The position numbers and the translations under genes were made by a program. Shown here piece after piece: positions 1 through 13,523 of a stretch of DNA of 64,000 nt. The notes under the pieces are model-generated. The model was not told where the DNA came from. It did not search any database and saw nothing but the letters and a program-made list of their open reading frames with translations. Where the stretch lies: positions 1-64,000 of the forward strand of contig JAYKKM010000050.1 of NCBI GenBank assembly GCA_035772405.1. Direction: 5' to 3'. This DNA is from Chrysogorgia sp. JL179-B06. Taxonomy: Eukaryota > Cnidaria > Anthozoa > Scleralcyonacea > Chrysogorgiidae. Numbering within the stretch: the stretch's first letter is position 1; the number at the start of each line of letters is the position of its first letter.

Positions 1-230
1 TTACTGGGAAAAACGGATAGAGCACTTTCTTACTTGACGCAGACGGTACTTGGATTCTTACTAAAACATTTTTCTTCTGATTTGGATAGAGCAATTGACT
101 GGCTTTCCAGAACGTTATGATGCACCGTCTGGTTCAGATGAAAATTGCTGGGCGTGGTCAACGATTTTTTATCGATTTTCCAGCCAGCGGGCCCCTGGGA
201 AAAATTTTCTTACTGGCAAGAGGTGACATT
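1..230. repeat. Decayed left edge of the array
   Basis: The first 70 bases contain recognisable satellite words out of place: ttactgg at 1-7, cggatagagcactt at 14-27 and ttcttact at 27-34. They are separated by sequence that does not fit the monomer. The ggatag landmarks at 14, 83, 251 and 402 are spaced 69, 168 and 151 bases, after which spacing settles at 150. The 168-bp monomer carries changes seen nowhere else in the window, such as the region around 160-195 where the spacer between the G-rich words is expanded. Satellite borders usually look like this because unequal exchange homogenises the interior. Poor consensus sequence at a contig end would look similar. Confidence 0.75.
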
Positions 231-870
231 TCCAAATTTCTTTCCTGATTTGGATAGAGCACTTGACTGGCTTTCCCAAGGGTATGATGCATGTCCGGTT
301 CAGATGAAAATTGGGGGCGTGGTCAACGATTTTTCGATTTTGGGGGCCTGGGAAAAATTTTCTTACTGGCAAGAGGTGACATTTCCAAATTTCTTCTGAT
401 TTGGATAGAGCACTTGACTGGCTTTCCAACTGTATGATGAATGTCCGGTTCAGATGAAAATTGGGGGCGTGGTCAACGATTTTTCGAGTTTAGGGGCCAG
501 GGAAAAATTTTCTTACTGGCAAGAGGTGACATTTCCAAATTTCTTCTGATTTGGATAGAGCACTGGACTGGCTTTTCAACGGTATGATGCACGTACGGTT
601 CGGATGAAAATTGGGGGCGTGGTCGACGATTTTTCGAGTTTGGGGGCCTGGGAAAAATTTTCTTACTGGCAAGAGGTGACATTTCCAAATTTCTTCTGAT
701 TTGGATAGAGCATTTGACTGGCTTTCCAACCGTATGATGCACGTCCGGTTCCAATGAAAATTGGGGGCGTGGTCAACGGTTTTTCGATTTTGGGGGCCTG
801 GGAAAAATTTTCTTACTGGCAAGAGGTGACATTTCGAAATTTCTTCTGATTCGGATAGAGCACTTGACTG
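230..870. repeat. Block repeated 21.9 kb away (partner 1)
   Basis: About 640 bases here match 22,142-22,782 at an offset of 21,912. The match includes rare changes such as tttaggggccaggg (about 490 and 22,401), the acgtacgg site (about 592 and 22,504) and the GTCGAC site (622 and 22,534). Similarity falls off after the tttcgaaattt end of the last shared monomer. Long-range copying within the array is the simplest explanation. Confidence 0.8.
622..627. other. GTCGAC variant site, first of five
   Basis: A single A-to-G change turns ggtcaacg into ggtcgacg, creating the palindrome GTCGAC. I find it at 622-627, 19,707-19,712, 21,033-21,038, 22,534-22,539 and 32,246-32,251 only. In each case the following monomers carry ccgtatgatgcac with ttccaatg, and then usually gtcaacggttttt. 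The five copies therefore mark one inherited block of about three monomers that has been scattered over 32 kb. Confidence 0.85.
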
Positions 871-3800
871 GCTTTCCAACTGTAGGACGCACGTCCGGTT
901 CAGATGAAAATTCGGGGCGTGGTCAACGATTTTTCGAGTTTGGGGGCCTGGGAAAAATTTTCTTACTGGCAAGAGGTGACATTTCCCAATTTCTTCTGAT
1001 TTGGATAGAGCACTTCACTGGCTTTCCAACGGTATGACGCCACGTCCGGTTCCGATGAAAATTGGGGGCGTGGTCAACGATTTTTCGAGTTTGGGGGCCT
1101 GGGAAAAATTTTCTTACAGGCAAGAGGTGACATTTCAAAATTTCTTCTGATTCGGATAGAGCACTTCACTGGCTTTCCAACGGTATGATGCACGTCCGGT
1201 TCCGATGAAAATTGGGGGCGTGGTCAACGATTTTTTCGATTTTGGGGGCCTGGGAAAAATTTTCTTACTGGCAAGAGGTGACATTTCAAAATTTCTTCTG
1301 ATTCGGATAGAGCACTTCACTGGCTTTCCAACGCTATGACGCACGTCCGGTTCCGATGAAAATTGGGGGCGTGGTCAACGATGATTTGGGGGCCTGGGAA
1401 AAATTTTCTTACTGGCAAGAGGTGACATTTCCCATTTTCTTCTGATTTGGATAGAGCACTTGACTGGCTTTCCAAGGTATGATGCATGTCCGGTTCAGAT
1501 GAAAATTGGGGGCGTGGTCAACGATTTTTCGAGTTTGGGGGCCTGGGAAAAATTTTCTTACTGGCAAGAGGTGACATTTCCAAATTTCTTCTGATTTGGA
1601 TAGAAGCACTTGACTGGCTTTCCAAGGGTATGATGCATGTCCGGTTCAGATGAAAATTGGGGGCGTGGTCAACGATTTTTCGATTTTGGGGCCTGGGAAA
1701 AATTTTCTTACTGGCAAGAGGTGACATTTCCAAATTTCTTCTGATTTGGATAGAGCACTTGACTGGCTTTCCAACTGTATGATGAATGTCCGGTTCAGAT
1801 GAAAATTGGGGGCGTGGTCAACGGTTTTTCGATTTTGGGGGCCTGGGAAAAATTTTCTTACTGGCAAGAGGTGACATTTCGAAATTTCTTCTGATTCGGA
1901 TAGAGCACTTCACTGGCTTTCCAACGGTATGACGCAAACGTCCGGTTTCCGATGAAAATTGGGGTCGTGGTCAACGATTTTTTCGATTTTGGGGGCCTGG
2001 GAAAAATTTTCTTACTGGCAAGAGGTGACATTTCAAAATTTCTTCTGATTCGGATAGAGCACTTCACTGGCTTTCCAACGGTATGACGCACGTCCGGTTC
2101 CGATGAAAATTGGGGGCGTGGTCAACGATTTTTCGATTTCGGGGGCCTGGGAAAAATTTTCTTACTGGCAAGAGATGACATTTCAAAATTTCTTCTGATT
2201 CGGATAGAGCACTTCACTGGCTTTCCAACGGTATGACGCACGTCCGGTTCCGATGAAAATTGGGGGCGTGGTCAACGATTTTTCGATTTTGGGGGCCTGG
2301 GAAAATTTTCTTACTGGCAAGAGGTGACATTTCGAAATTTCTTCTGATTCGGATAGAGCACTTCACTGGCTTTCCAACGCTATGACGCACGTCCGGTTCC
2401 GATGAAAATTGGGGGCGTGGTCAACGATTTTTCGATTTTGGGGGCCTGGGAAAAATTTTCTTACTGGCAAGAGGTGACATTTCCCAATTTCTTCTGATTT
2501 GGATAGAGCACTTGACTGGCTTTCCAAGGGTATGATGCATGTCCGGTTCAGATGAAAATTGGGGGCGTGGTCAACGATTTTTCGATTTTGGGGGCCTGGG
2601 AAAAATTTTCTTACTGGCAAGAGGTGACATTTCCAAATTTCTTCTGATTTGGATAGAGCACTTGACTGGCTTTCCAACCGTATGATGCATGTCCGGTTCA
2701 GATGAAAATTGGGGGCGTGGTCAACGATTTTTCGATTTTGGGGGCCTGGGAAAAATTTTCTTACTGGCAAGAGGTGACATTTCCAAATTTCTTCTGATTT
2801 GGATAGAGCACTTGACTGGCTTTCCAACGGTATGATGCAGTCCGGTTCAGATGAAAAATGGGGGCGTGGTCAACGATTTTTCGATTTTGGGGGCCTGGGA
2901 AAAATTTTCTTACTGGCAAGAGGTGACATTTCCAAATTTCTTCTGATTTGGATAGAGCACTTGACTGGCTTTCCAACGGTATGATGCACGTCCGGTTCGG
3001 ATGAAAATTGGGGGCGTGGTCAACGATTTTTCGAGTTTGGGGCCTGGGAAAAATTTTCTTACTGGCAAGAGGTGACATTTCCAAATTTCTTCTGATTTGG
3101 ATAGAGCACTTTGACTGGCTTTCCAACGGTATGATGCACGTCCGGTTCGGATGAAAATTGGGGGCGTGGTCAACGATTTTTCGATTTTGGGGGCCTGGGA
3201 AAAATTTTCTTACTGGCAAGAGGTGACATTTCCAAATTTCTTCTGATTCGGATAGAGCACTTTCACTGGCTTTCCAACGCTATGACGCACGTCCGGTTCC
3301 GATGAAAATTGGGGGCGTGGTCAACGATTTTTCGATTTTGGGGGCCTGGGAAAAATTTTCTTACTGGCATGAGGTGACATTTCCCAATTTCTTCTGATTC
3401 GGATAGAGCACTTGACTGGCTTTCCAAGGGTATGATGCATGTCCGGTTCAGATGAAAATTGGGGGCGTGGTCAACGATTTTTCGATTTTGGGGGCCTGGG
3501 AAAAATTTTCTTACTGGCAAGAGGTGACATTTCCAAATTTCTTCTGATTTGGATAGAGCACTTGACTGGCTTTCCAAGGGTATGATGCATGTCCGGTTCA
3601 GATGAAAATTGGGGGCGTGGTCAACGATTTTTCGATTTTGGGGGCCTGGGAAAAATTTTCTTACTGGCAAGAGGTGACATTTCCAAATTTCTTCTGATTT
3701 GGATAGAGCACTTGACTGGCTTTCCAACTGTATGATGAATGTCCGGTTCAGATGAAAATTGGGGGCGTGGTCAACGATTTTTCGAGTTTGGGGGCCTGGG

Positions 3801-4614
3801 AAAAATTTTCTTACTGGCAAGAGGTGACATTTCCAAATTTCTTCTGATTCGGATAGAGCACTTCACTGGCTTTCCAACGGTATGACGCACGTCCGGTTCC
3901 GATGAAAATTGGGGGCGTGGTCAACGATTTTTCGATTTTGGGGGCCTGGGAAAAATTTTCTTACTGGCAAGAGGTGACATTTCAAAATTTCTTCTGATTC
4001 GGATAGAGCACTTCACTGGCTTTCCAACGGTATGACGCACGTCCGGTTCCGATGAAAATTGGGGCGTGGTCAACGATTTTTCGATTTTGGGGGCCTGGGA
4101 AAAATTTTCTTACTGGCAAGAGATGACATTTCAAAATTTCTTCTGATTCGGATAGAGCACTTCACTGGCTTTCCAACGGTATGACGCACGTCCGGTTCCG
4201 ATGAAAATTGGGGGCGTGGTCAACGATTTTTCGATTTTCGGGGCCTGGGAAAAATTTTCTTACTGGCAAGAGATGACATTTCAAAATTTCTTCTGATTCG
4301 GATAGAGCACTTCACTGGCTTTCCAACGGTATGACGCACGTCCGGTTCCGATGAAAATTGGGGGCGTGGTCAACGATTTTTTCGATTTTGGGGGCCTGGG
4401 AAAAATTTTCTTACTGGCAAGAGTGACATTTCCCAAATTTCTTCTGATTCGGATAGAGCACTTCACTGGCTTTCCAACGGCATGACGCACGTCCGGTTCC
4501 GATGAAAATTGGGGGCGTGGTCAACGATTTTTCGAGTTTGGGGGCCTGGGAAAAATTTTCTTACTGGCAAGAGGTGACATTTCCCAAAATTTCTTCTGAT
4601 TAGGATAGAGCACT

Positions 4615-5394
4615 TCACTGGCTTTCCAACGGTATGACGCACGTCCGGTTCCGATGAAAATTGGGGGCGTGGTCAACGATTTTTCGATTTTGGGGGCCTG
4701 GGAAAAATTTTCTTACTGGCAAGAGGTGACATTTCCAAATTTCTTCTGATTTGGATAGAGCACTTGACTGGCTTTCCAAGGGTATGATGCATGTCCGGTT
4801 CAGATGAAAATTGGGGGCGTGGTCAACGATTTTTCGATTTTGGGGGCCTGGGAAAAATTTTCTTACTGGCAAGAGGTGACATTTCCAAATTTCTTCTGAT
4901 TTGGATAGAGCACTTGACTGGCTTTCCAACTGTATGATGCATGTCCGGTTCAGATGAAAATTGGGGGCGTGGTCAACGATTTTTCGATTTTGGGGGCCTG
5001 GGAAAAATTTTCTTACTGGCAAGAGGTGACATTTCCAAATTTCTTCTGATTTGGATAGAGCACTTGACTGGCTTTCCAACGGTATGATGATGCACGTCCG
5101 GTTCAGATGAAAATTGGGGGCGTGGTCAACGATTTTTCGATTTTGGGGGCCTGGGAAAAATTTTCTTACTGGCAAGAGGTGACATTTCCAAATTTCTTCT
5201 GATTTGGATAGAGCACTTGACTGGCTTTCCAACTGTATGATGAACGTCCGGTTCAGATGAAAATTGGGGGCGTGGTCAACGATTTTTCGAGTTTGGGGGC
5301 CTGGGAAAAATTTTCTTACTGGCAAGAGGTGACATTTCCAAATTTCTTCTGATTTGGATAGAGCACTTGACTGGCTTTCCAACGTATGATGCAC
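4615..5394 (-). other. Long antisense open frame in left domain (259 codons), not a gene
   Basis: This frame spans five monomers that all carry the non-stop ttgactgg form, and it ends at an ESQ codon followed by TGA. It encodes the same 50-residue repeat as the frame at 47.8 kb. One monomer contains an extra atg (ggtatgatgatgc near 5,091), an in-frame three-base duplication. This is a by-product of the 150-bp period. Confidence 0.88.
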
Positions 5395-8352
5395 GTCCGG
5401 TTCGGATGAAAATTGGGGGCGTGGTCAACGATTTTTCGAGTTTGGGGGCCTGGGAAAAATTTTCTTACTGGCAAGAGGTGACATTTCCAAATTTCTTCTG
5501 ATTTCGGATAGAGCACTTCACTGGCTTTCCAACGGTATGATGCACGTCCGGTTCCGATGAAAATTGGGGGCGTGGTCAAACGATTTTTCGATTTTGGGGG
5601 CCTGGGAAAAATTTTCTTACTGGCAAGAGGTGACATTTCGAAATTTCTTCTGATTCGGATAGAGCACTTCACTGGCTTTCCAACGGTATGACGCACGTCC
5701 GGTTCCGATGAAAATTGGGGGCGTGGTCAACGATTTTTCGATTTTGGGGGCCTGGGAAAAATTTTCTTACTGGCAAGAGGTGACATTTCCAAATTTCTTC
5801 TGATTCGGATAGAGCACTTCACTGGCTTTCCAACGGTATGACGCACGTCCGGTTCCGATGAAAATTGGGGGCGTGGTCAACGATTTTTCGATTTTGGGGG
5901 CCTGGGAAAAATTTTCTTACTGGCAAGAGGTGACATTTCCCAATTTCTTCTGATTCGGATAGAGCACTTCACTGGCTTTCCAACGCTATGACGCACGTCC
6001 GGTTCCGATAAAAATTGGGGGCGTGTGGTCAACGATTTTTCGATTTTGGGGGCCTGGGAAAAAATTTCTTACTGGCAAGAGGTGACATTTCCCAATTTCT
6101 TCTGATTTGGATAGAGCACTTGACTGGCTTTCCAACGGTATGATGCATGTCCGGTTCAGATGAAAATTGGGGACGTGGTCAACCATTTTTCGATTTTGGG
6201 GGCCTGGGAAAAAATTTCTTACTGCCAAGAGGTGACATTTCCAAATTTCTTCTGATTTGGATAGAGCACTTGACTGGCTTTCCAACTGTATGATGCATGT
6301 CCGGTTCAGATGAAAATTGGGGACGTGGTCAACCATTTTTCGATTTTGGGGGCCTGGGAAAAAATTTCTTACTGCCAAGAGGTGACATTTCCAAATTTCT
6401 TCTGATTTGGATAGAGCACTGGACTGGCTTTTCAACGGTATGATGCACGTCCGGTTCGGATGAAAATTGGGGGCGTGGTCAACGATTTTTCGATTTTGGG
6501 GGCCTGGGAAAAATTTTCTTACTGGCAAGAGGTGACATTTCCAAATTTCTTCTGATTTGGATAGAGTACTTGACTGGCTTTCCAACCGTATGATGCACGT
6601 CCGGTTCGGATGAAAATTGGGGGCGTGGTCAACGATTTTTCGAGTTTGGGGGCCTGGGAAAAATTTTCTTACTGGCAAGAGGTGACATTTCCCAATTTCT
6701 TCTGATTTGGATAGAGCACTTCACTGGCTTTCCCAACGGTATGACGCACGTCCGGTTCGGATGAAAATTGGGGGCGTGGTCAACGATTTTTCGAGTTTGG
6801 GGGCCTGGGAAAAATTTTCTTACTGGCAAGAGGTGACATTTCAAAATTTCTTCTGATTCGGATAGAGCACTTCACTGGCTTTCCAACGGTATGACGCACG
6901 TCCGGTTCCGATGAAAATTGGGGGCGTGGTCAACGATTTTTTCGATTTTGGGGGCCTGGGAAAAATTTTCTTACTGGCAAGAGGTGACATTTCAAAATTT
7001 CTTCTGATTCGGATAGAGCACTTCACTGGCTTTCCAACGGTATGACGCACGTCCGGTTCCGATGAAAATTGGGGGCGTGGTCAACGATTTTTTCGATTTT
7101 GGGGGCCTGGGAAAAATTTTCTTACTGGCAAGAGGTGACATTTCAAAATTTCTTCTGATTCGGATAGAGCACTTCACTGGCTTTCCAACGGTATGACGCA
7201 CGTCCGGTTTGGATGAAAATTGGGGGCGTGGTCAACGATTTTTCGATTTTGGGGGCCTGGGAAAAATTTTCTTACTGGCAAGAGGTGACATTTCAAAATT
7301 TCTTCTGATTCGGATAGAGCACTTCACTGGCTTTCCAACGGTATGATGCACGTCCCGGTTCCGATGAAAATTGGGGGCGTGGTCAACGATTTTTCGATTT
7401 TGGGGGGCCTGGGAAAAATTTTCTTACTGGCAAGAGGTGACATTTCCCAATTTCTTCTGATTTGGATAGAGCGCTTCACTGGCTTTCCAACGGTATGACG
7501 CACGTCCGGTTTGGATGAGAATTGTGGGCGTGGTCAACGATTTTTCGATTTTGGGGGCCTGGTAAAAATTTTCTTACTGGCAAGAGATGACATTTCAAAA
7601 TTTCTTCTGATTTGGATAGAGTACTTGACTGGCTTTCCAACTGTATGATGAATGTCCGGTTCGGATGAAAATTCGGGGCGTGGTCAACGATTTTTCGAGT
7701 TTGGGGGCCTGGGAAAAATTTTCTTACTGGCAACAGGTGACATTTCCAAATTTCTTCTGATTTGGATATAGCACTTGACTGGCTTTCCAACCGTATGATG
7801 AACGTCCGGTTCGGATGAAAATTCGTGGCGTGGTCAACGATTTTTCGAGTTTGGGGGCCTGGAAAAAATTTTCTTACTGGCAAGAGGTGACATTTCCCAA
7901 TTTCTTCTGATTCGGATAGAGCACTTCACTGGTTTTCCAACGGTATGACGCACGTCCGGTTCGGATGAAAATTGGGGGCGTGGTCAACGATTTTTCGAGT
8001 TTGGGGGCCTGGGAAAAAATTTCTTACTGGCAAGAGGTGACATTTCCCAATTTCTTCTGATTCGGATAGAGCAACTTCACTGGCTTTCCCAACGGTATGA
8101 CGCACGTCCGGTTCCGATGAAAATTGGGGCGTGGTCAACGATTTTTCGAGTTTGGGGGCCTGGGAAAAATTTTCTTACTGGCAAGAGGTGACATTTCCCA
8201 ATTTCTTCTGATTCGGATAGAGCACTTCACTGGTTTTCCAACGGTATGACGCACGTCCGGTTCGGATGAAAATTGGGGGCGTGGTCAACGATTTTTCGAG
8301 TTTGGGGGCCTGGGAAAAATTTTCTTACTGGCAAGAGGTGACATTTCCCAAT

Positions 8353-8478
8353 TTCTTCTGATTCGGATAGAGCACTTCACTGGCTTTCCAACGCTATGAC
8401 GCACGTCCGGTTCCGATGAAAATTGGGTTGGGGGCCTGGGAAAAATTTTCTTACTGGCAAGAGGTGACATTTCCCAAT
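8353..8478. repeat. 126-bp deletion monomer, copy 1
   Basis: The 24 bases between the two G-rich words are missing, giving the junction ttgggttggggg (8,423-8,434). The deletion lies between the monomer's internal direct repeats, so slippage or single-strand annealing explains it. The flanks are ccaacgctatgacgcac and ttccgatg before the deletion, and a monomer with ttgactggctttccaaggg after it. Confidence 0.92.
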
Positions 8479-11473
8479 TTCTTCTGATTTGGATAGAGCA
8501 CTTGACTGGCTTTCCAAGGGTATGATGCATGTCCGGTTCAGATGAAAATTGGGGGCGTGGTCAACGATTTTTCGATTTTGGGGGCCTGGGAAAAATTTTC
8601 TTACTGGCAAGAGGTGACATTTCCCAATTTCTTCTGATTTGGATAGAGCACTTGACTGGCTTTCCAGTGGTATGATGCATGTCCGGTTCAGATGAAAATT
8701 GGGGGCGTGGTCAACGATTTTTCGATTTTGGGGGCCTGGGAAAAATTTTCTTACTGGCAAGAGGTGACATTTCCAAATTTCTTCTGATTTGGATAGAGCA
8801 CTTGACTGGCTTTCCAACGGTATGATGCACGTCCGGTTCGGATGAAAATTGGGGGCGTGGTCAACGATTTTTCGAGTTTGGGGGCCTGGGAAAAATTTTC
8901 TTACTGGCAACAGGTGACATTTCCAAATTTCTTCTGATTTGGATAGAGCACTTGACTGGCTTTCCAAACCGTATGATGCACGTCCGGTTCGGATGAAAAT
9001 TGGGGGCGTGGTCAACGATTTTTCGATTTTGGGGGCCTGGGAAAAATTTTCTTACTGGCAAGAGGTGACATTTCCCAATTTCTTCTGATTCGGATAGAGC
9101 ACTTCACTGGTTTTCCAACGGTATGACGCACGTCCGGTTCGGATGAAAATTGGGGGCGTGGTCAACGATTTTTCGATTTTGGGGGCCCGTAAAAATTTTC
9201 TTACTGGCAAGAGATGACATTTCAAAATTTCTTCTGATTCGGATAGAGCTCTTCACTGGCTTTCCAACGGTATGACGCACGTCCGGTTTGGATGAGAATT
9301 GTGGGCGTGGTCAACGATTTTTCGATTTTGGGGGGCCTGGGAAAAATTTTCTTACTGGCAAGAGGTGACATTTCCCAATTTCTTCTGATTCGGATAGAGC
9401 ACTTCACTGGCTTTCCAACGGTATGACGCACGTCCGGTTCCGATGAAAATTGGGGGCGTGGTCAACGATTTTTCGATTTTGGGGGCCTGGGAAAAATTTT
9501 CTTACTGGCAAGAGATGACATTTCAAAATTTCTTCTGATTCGGATAGAGCACTTCACTGGCTTTCCAACGGTATGATGCACGTCCGGTTCGATGAAAATT
9601 GGGGGCGTGGTCAACGATTTTTCGATTTTGGGGGCCTGGGAAAAATTTTCTTACTGGCAAGAGGTGACATTTCCAAATTTCTTCTGATTCGGATAGAGCA
9701 CTTCACTGGCTTTCCAACGGTATGATGCACGTCCGGTTCAGATGAAAATTGGGGCGTGGTCAACGATTTTTCGATTTTGGGGGCCTGGGAAAAATTTTCT
9801 TACTGGCAAGAGGTGACATTTCCCAATTTCTTCTGATTTGGATAGAGCACTTGACTGGCTTTCCAACGGTATGATGAACGTCCGGTTCAGATGAAAATTG
9901 GGGGCGTGGTCAACGATTTTTCGAGTGGGGGCCTGGGAAAAATTTTCTTACTGGCAAGAGGTGACATTTCCAAATTTCTTCTGATTTGGATAGAGCACTT
10001 GACTGGCTTTCCAACGGTATGATGCACGTCCGGTTCAGATGAAAATTGTGGGCGTGGTCAACGATTTTTCGATTTTGGGGGCCTGGGAAAAATTTTCTTA
10101 CTGGCAAGAGGTGACATTTCCAAATTTCTTCTGATTTGGATAGAGCACTTGACTGGCTTTCCAACGGTATGATGCACGTCCGGTTCGGATGAAAATTGGG
10201 GGCGTGGTCAACGATTTTTCGATTTTGGGGGCCTGGGAAAAATTTTCTTACTGGCAAGAGGTGACATTTCCAAATTTCTTCTGATTCGGATAGAGCACTT
10301 GACTGGCTTTCCAACGGTATGATGCACGTCCGGTTTGGATGAAAATTGGGGGCGTGGTCAACGATTTTTCGATTTGGGGGCCTGGGAAAAATTTTCTTAC
10401 TGGCAAGAGGTGACATTTCCAAATTTCTTCTGATTCGGATAGAGCACTTCACTGGCTTTCCAACGTATGACGCACGTCCGGTTCCGATGAAAATTGGGGG
10501 CGTGGTCAACGATTTTTCGATTTTGGGGGCCTGGGAAAAATTTTCTTACTGGCAAGAGGTGACATTTCCCAATTTCTTCTGATTCGGATAGAGCACTTCA
10601 CTGGCTTTCCAACGGTATGACGCACGTCCGGTTTGGATGAAAATTGGGGGCGTGGTCAACGATTTTTCGATTTTGGGGGCCTGGGAAAAATTTTCTTACT
10701 GGCAAGAGGTGACATTTCAAAATTTCTTCTGATTTGGATAGAGCACTTGACTGGCTTTCCAACGGTATGATGAACGTCCGGTTCGGATGAAAATTGGGGC
10801 GTGGTCAACGATTTTTCGATTTTGGGGGCCTGGGAAAAATTTTCTTACTGGCAAGAGATGACATTTCAAAATTTCTTCTGATTTGGATAGAGCACTTCAC
10901 TGGCTTTCCAACTGTATGACGCACGTCCGGTTCGGATGAAAATTCGTGGCGTGGTCAACGATTTTTCGAGTTTGGGGGCCTGGGAAAAAATTTTCTTACT
11001 GGCAAGAGGTGACATTTCCCAATTTCTTCTGATTTGGATAGAGCACTTGACTGGCTTTCCAACCGTATGATGAACGTCCGGTTCGGATGAAAATTCGGGG
11101 CGTGGTCAACGATTTTTCGAGTTTGGGGGCCTGGGAAAAATTTTCTTACTGGCAAGAGGTGACATTTCCAAATTTCTTCTGATTCGGATAGAGCACTTCA
11201 CTGGCTTTCCAACGGTATGACGCACGTCCGGTTCGGATGAAAATTGGGGGCGTGGTCAACGATTTTTCGAGTTTGGGGGCCTGGGAAAAATTTTCTTACT
11301 GGCAAGAGGTGACATTTCCCAATTTCTTCTGATTTGGATAGAGCACTTGACTGGCTTTCCAACGGTATGACGCACGTCCGGTTCGGATGAAAATTGGGGG
11401 CGTGGTCAACGATTTTTCGAGTTTGGGGGCCTGGGAAAAATTTTCTTACTGGCAAGAGGTGACATTTCCCAAT

Positions 11474-11599
11474 TTCTTCTGATTCGGATAGAGCACTTCA
11501 CTGGCTTTCCAACGCTATGACGCACGTCCGGTTCCGATGAAAATTGGGTTGGGGGCCTGGGAAAAATTTTCTTACTGGCAAGAGGTGACATTTCCCAAT
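11474..11599. repeat. 126-bp deletion monomer, copy 2
   Basis: Same 24-base deletion, with the junction at 11,544-11,555. It has the same ccaacgctatgacgcac upstream variant and the same ccaaggg monomer downstream as copy 1, which supports common descent and not independent deletion. It lies 3,121 bases after copy 1. Confidence 0.92.
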
Positions 11600-13397
11600 T
11601 TCTTCTGATTTGGATAGAGCACTTGACTGGCTTTCCAAGGGTATGATGACATGTCCGGTTCAGATGAAAATTGGGGGCGGGGTCAACATTTTTTCGTTTT
11701 TGGGGGCCTGGGAAAAATTTTCTTACTGGCAAGAGGTGACATTTCCAATTTCTTCTGATTTGGATAGAGCACTTGACTGGCTTTCCAACGGTATGACGCA
11801 CGTCCGGTTCCGATGAAAATTGGGGGCGTGGTCAACGATTTTTCGAGTTTTGGGGGCCTGGGAAAAATTTTCTTACTGGCAAGAGGTGACATTTCCCAAT
11901 TTCTTCTGATTTGGATAGAGCACTTGACTGGCTTTCCAACGGTATGATGCATGTCCGGTTCGGATGAAAATTGGGGGCGTGGTCAACGATTTTTTCGATT
12001 TTGGGGGCCTGGGAAAAATTTTCTTACTGGCAAGAGGTGACATTTCCAAATTTCTTCTGATTGGATAGAGCACTTGACTGGCTTTCCAACTGTATGATGC
12101 ACGTCCGGTTCAGATGAAAATTGGGGGCGTGGTCAACGATTTTTCGAGTTTGGGGGCCTGGGAAAAATTTTCTTACTGGCAAGAGGTGACATTTCCAAAT
12201 TTCTTCTGATTCGGATAGAGCACTTCACTGGCTTTCCAACGGTATGACGCACGTCCGGTTCCGGATGAAAATTGGGGGCGTGGTCAACGATTTTTCGATT
12301 TTGGGGGCCTGGGAAAAATTTTCTTACTGGCAAGAGGTGACATTTCCAAATTTCTTCTGATTCGGATAGAGCACTTGACTGGCTTTCCAACGGTATGACG
12401 CACGTCCGGTTCCGATGAAAATTGGGGGCGTGGTCAACGATTTTTCGATTTTGGGGGCCTGGGAAAAATTTTCTTACTGGCAAGAGGTGACATTTCCCAA
12501 TTTCTTCTGATTCGGATAGAGCACTTCACTGGCTTTCCAACGGTATGACGCACGTCCGGTTCCGATGAAAATTGGGGGCGTGGTCAACGATTTTTCGATT
12601 TTGGGGGCCTGGGAAAAATTTTCTTACTGGCAAGAGGTGACATTTCAATTTCTTCTGATTCGGATAGAGCACTTCACTGGCTTTCCAACGGTATGACGCA
12701 CGTCCGGTTTGGATGAAAATTGGGGGCGTGGTCAACGATTTTTCGATTTTGGGGGCCTGGGAAAAATTTTCTTACTGGCAAGAGGTGACATTTCCCAATT
12801 TCTTCTGATTTGGATAGAGCGCTTCACTGGCTTTCCAACGGTATGACGCACGTCCGGTTTGGATGAGAATTGTGGGCGTGGTCAACGATTTTTCGATTTT
12901 GGGGGCCTGGAAAAAATTTTCTTACTGGCAAGAGATGACATTTCAAATTTCTTCTGATTGGATAGAGCACTTGACTGGCTTTCCAACTGTATGATGAATG
13001 TCCGGTTCGGATGAAAATTCGGGGCGTGGTCAACGATTTTTCGAGTTTGGGGGCCTGGGAAAAATTTTCTTACTGGCAAGAGGTGACATTTCCAAATTTC
13101 TTCTGATTTGGATAGAGCACTTGACTGGCTTTCCAACGGTATGATGCATGTCCGGTTCAGATGAAAATTGGGGGCGTGGTCAACGATTTTTCGAGTTTGG
13201 GGGCCTGGGAAAAATTTTCTTACTGGCAAGAGGTGACATTTCCCAATTTCTTCTGATTCGGATAGAGCACTTCACTGGTTTTCCAACGGTATGACGCACG
13301 TCCGGTTCGGATGAAAATTGGGGGCGTGGTCAACGATTTTTCGAGTTTGGGGGCCTGGGAAAAATTTTCTTACTGGCAAGAGGTGACATTTCCCAAT

Positions 13398-13523
13398 TTC
13401 TTCTGATTCGGATAGAGCACTTCACTGGTTTTCCAACGGTATGACGCACGTCCGGTTCCGATGAAAATTGGGTTGGGGGCCTGGGAAAAATTTTCTTACT
13501 GGCAAGAGGTGACATTTCCCAAT
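13398..13523. repeat. 126-bp deletion monomer, copy 3
   Basis: Same junction, at 13,468-13,479. This copy alone has ggttttccaacggtatgacgc upstream where the others have ctttccaacgctatgacgc. The first third of this monomer was therefore probably exchanged with another type after the deletion spread. Confidence 0.92.

Noticed and set aside
145..399. Plus-strand open frame of 84 codons at the array edge, and similar short plus-strand frames (for example 2,799-2,984 and 10,346-10,582)
   Set aside because: They are pure satellite sequence and read through one or two monomers by chance. They change frame wherever a one-base indel occurs, and nothing marks a start or a conserved product.
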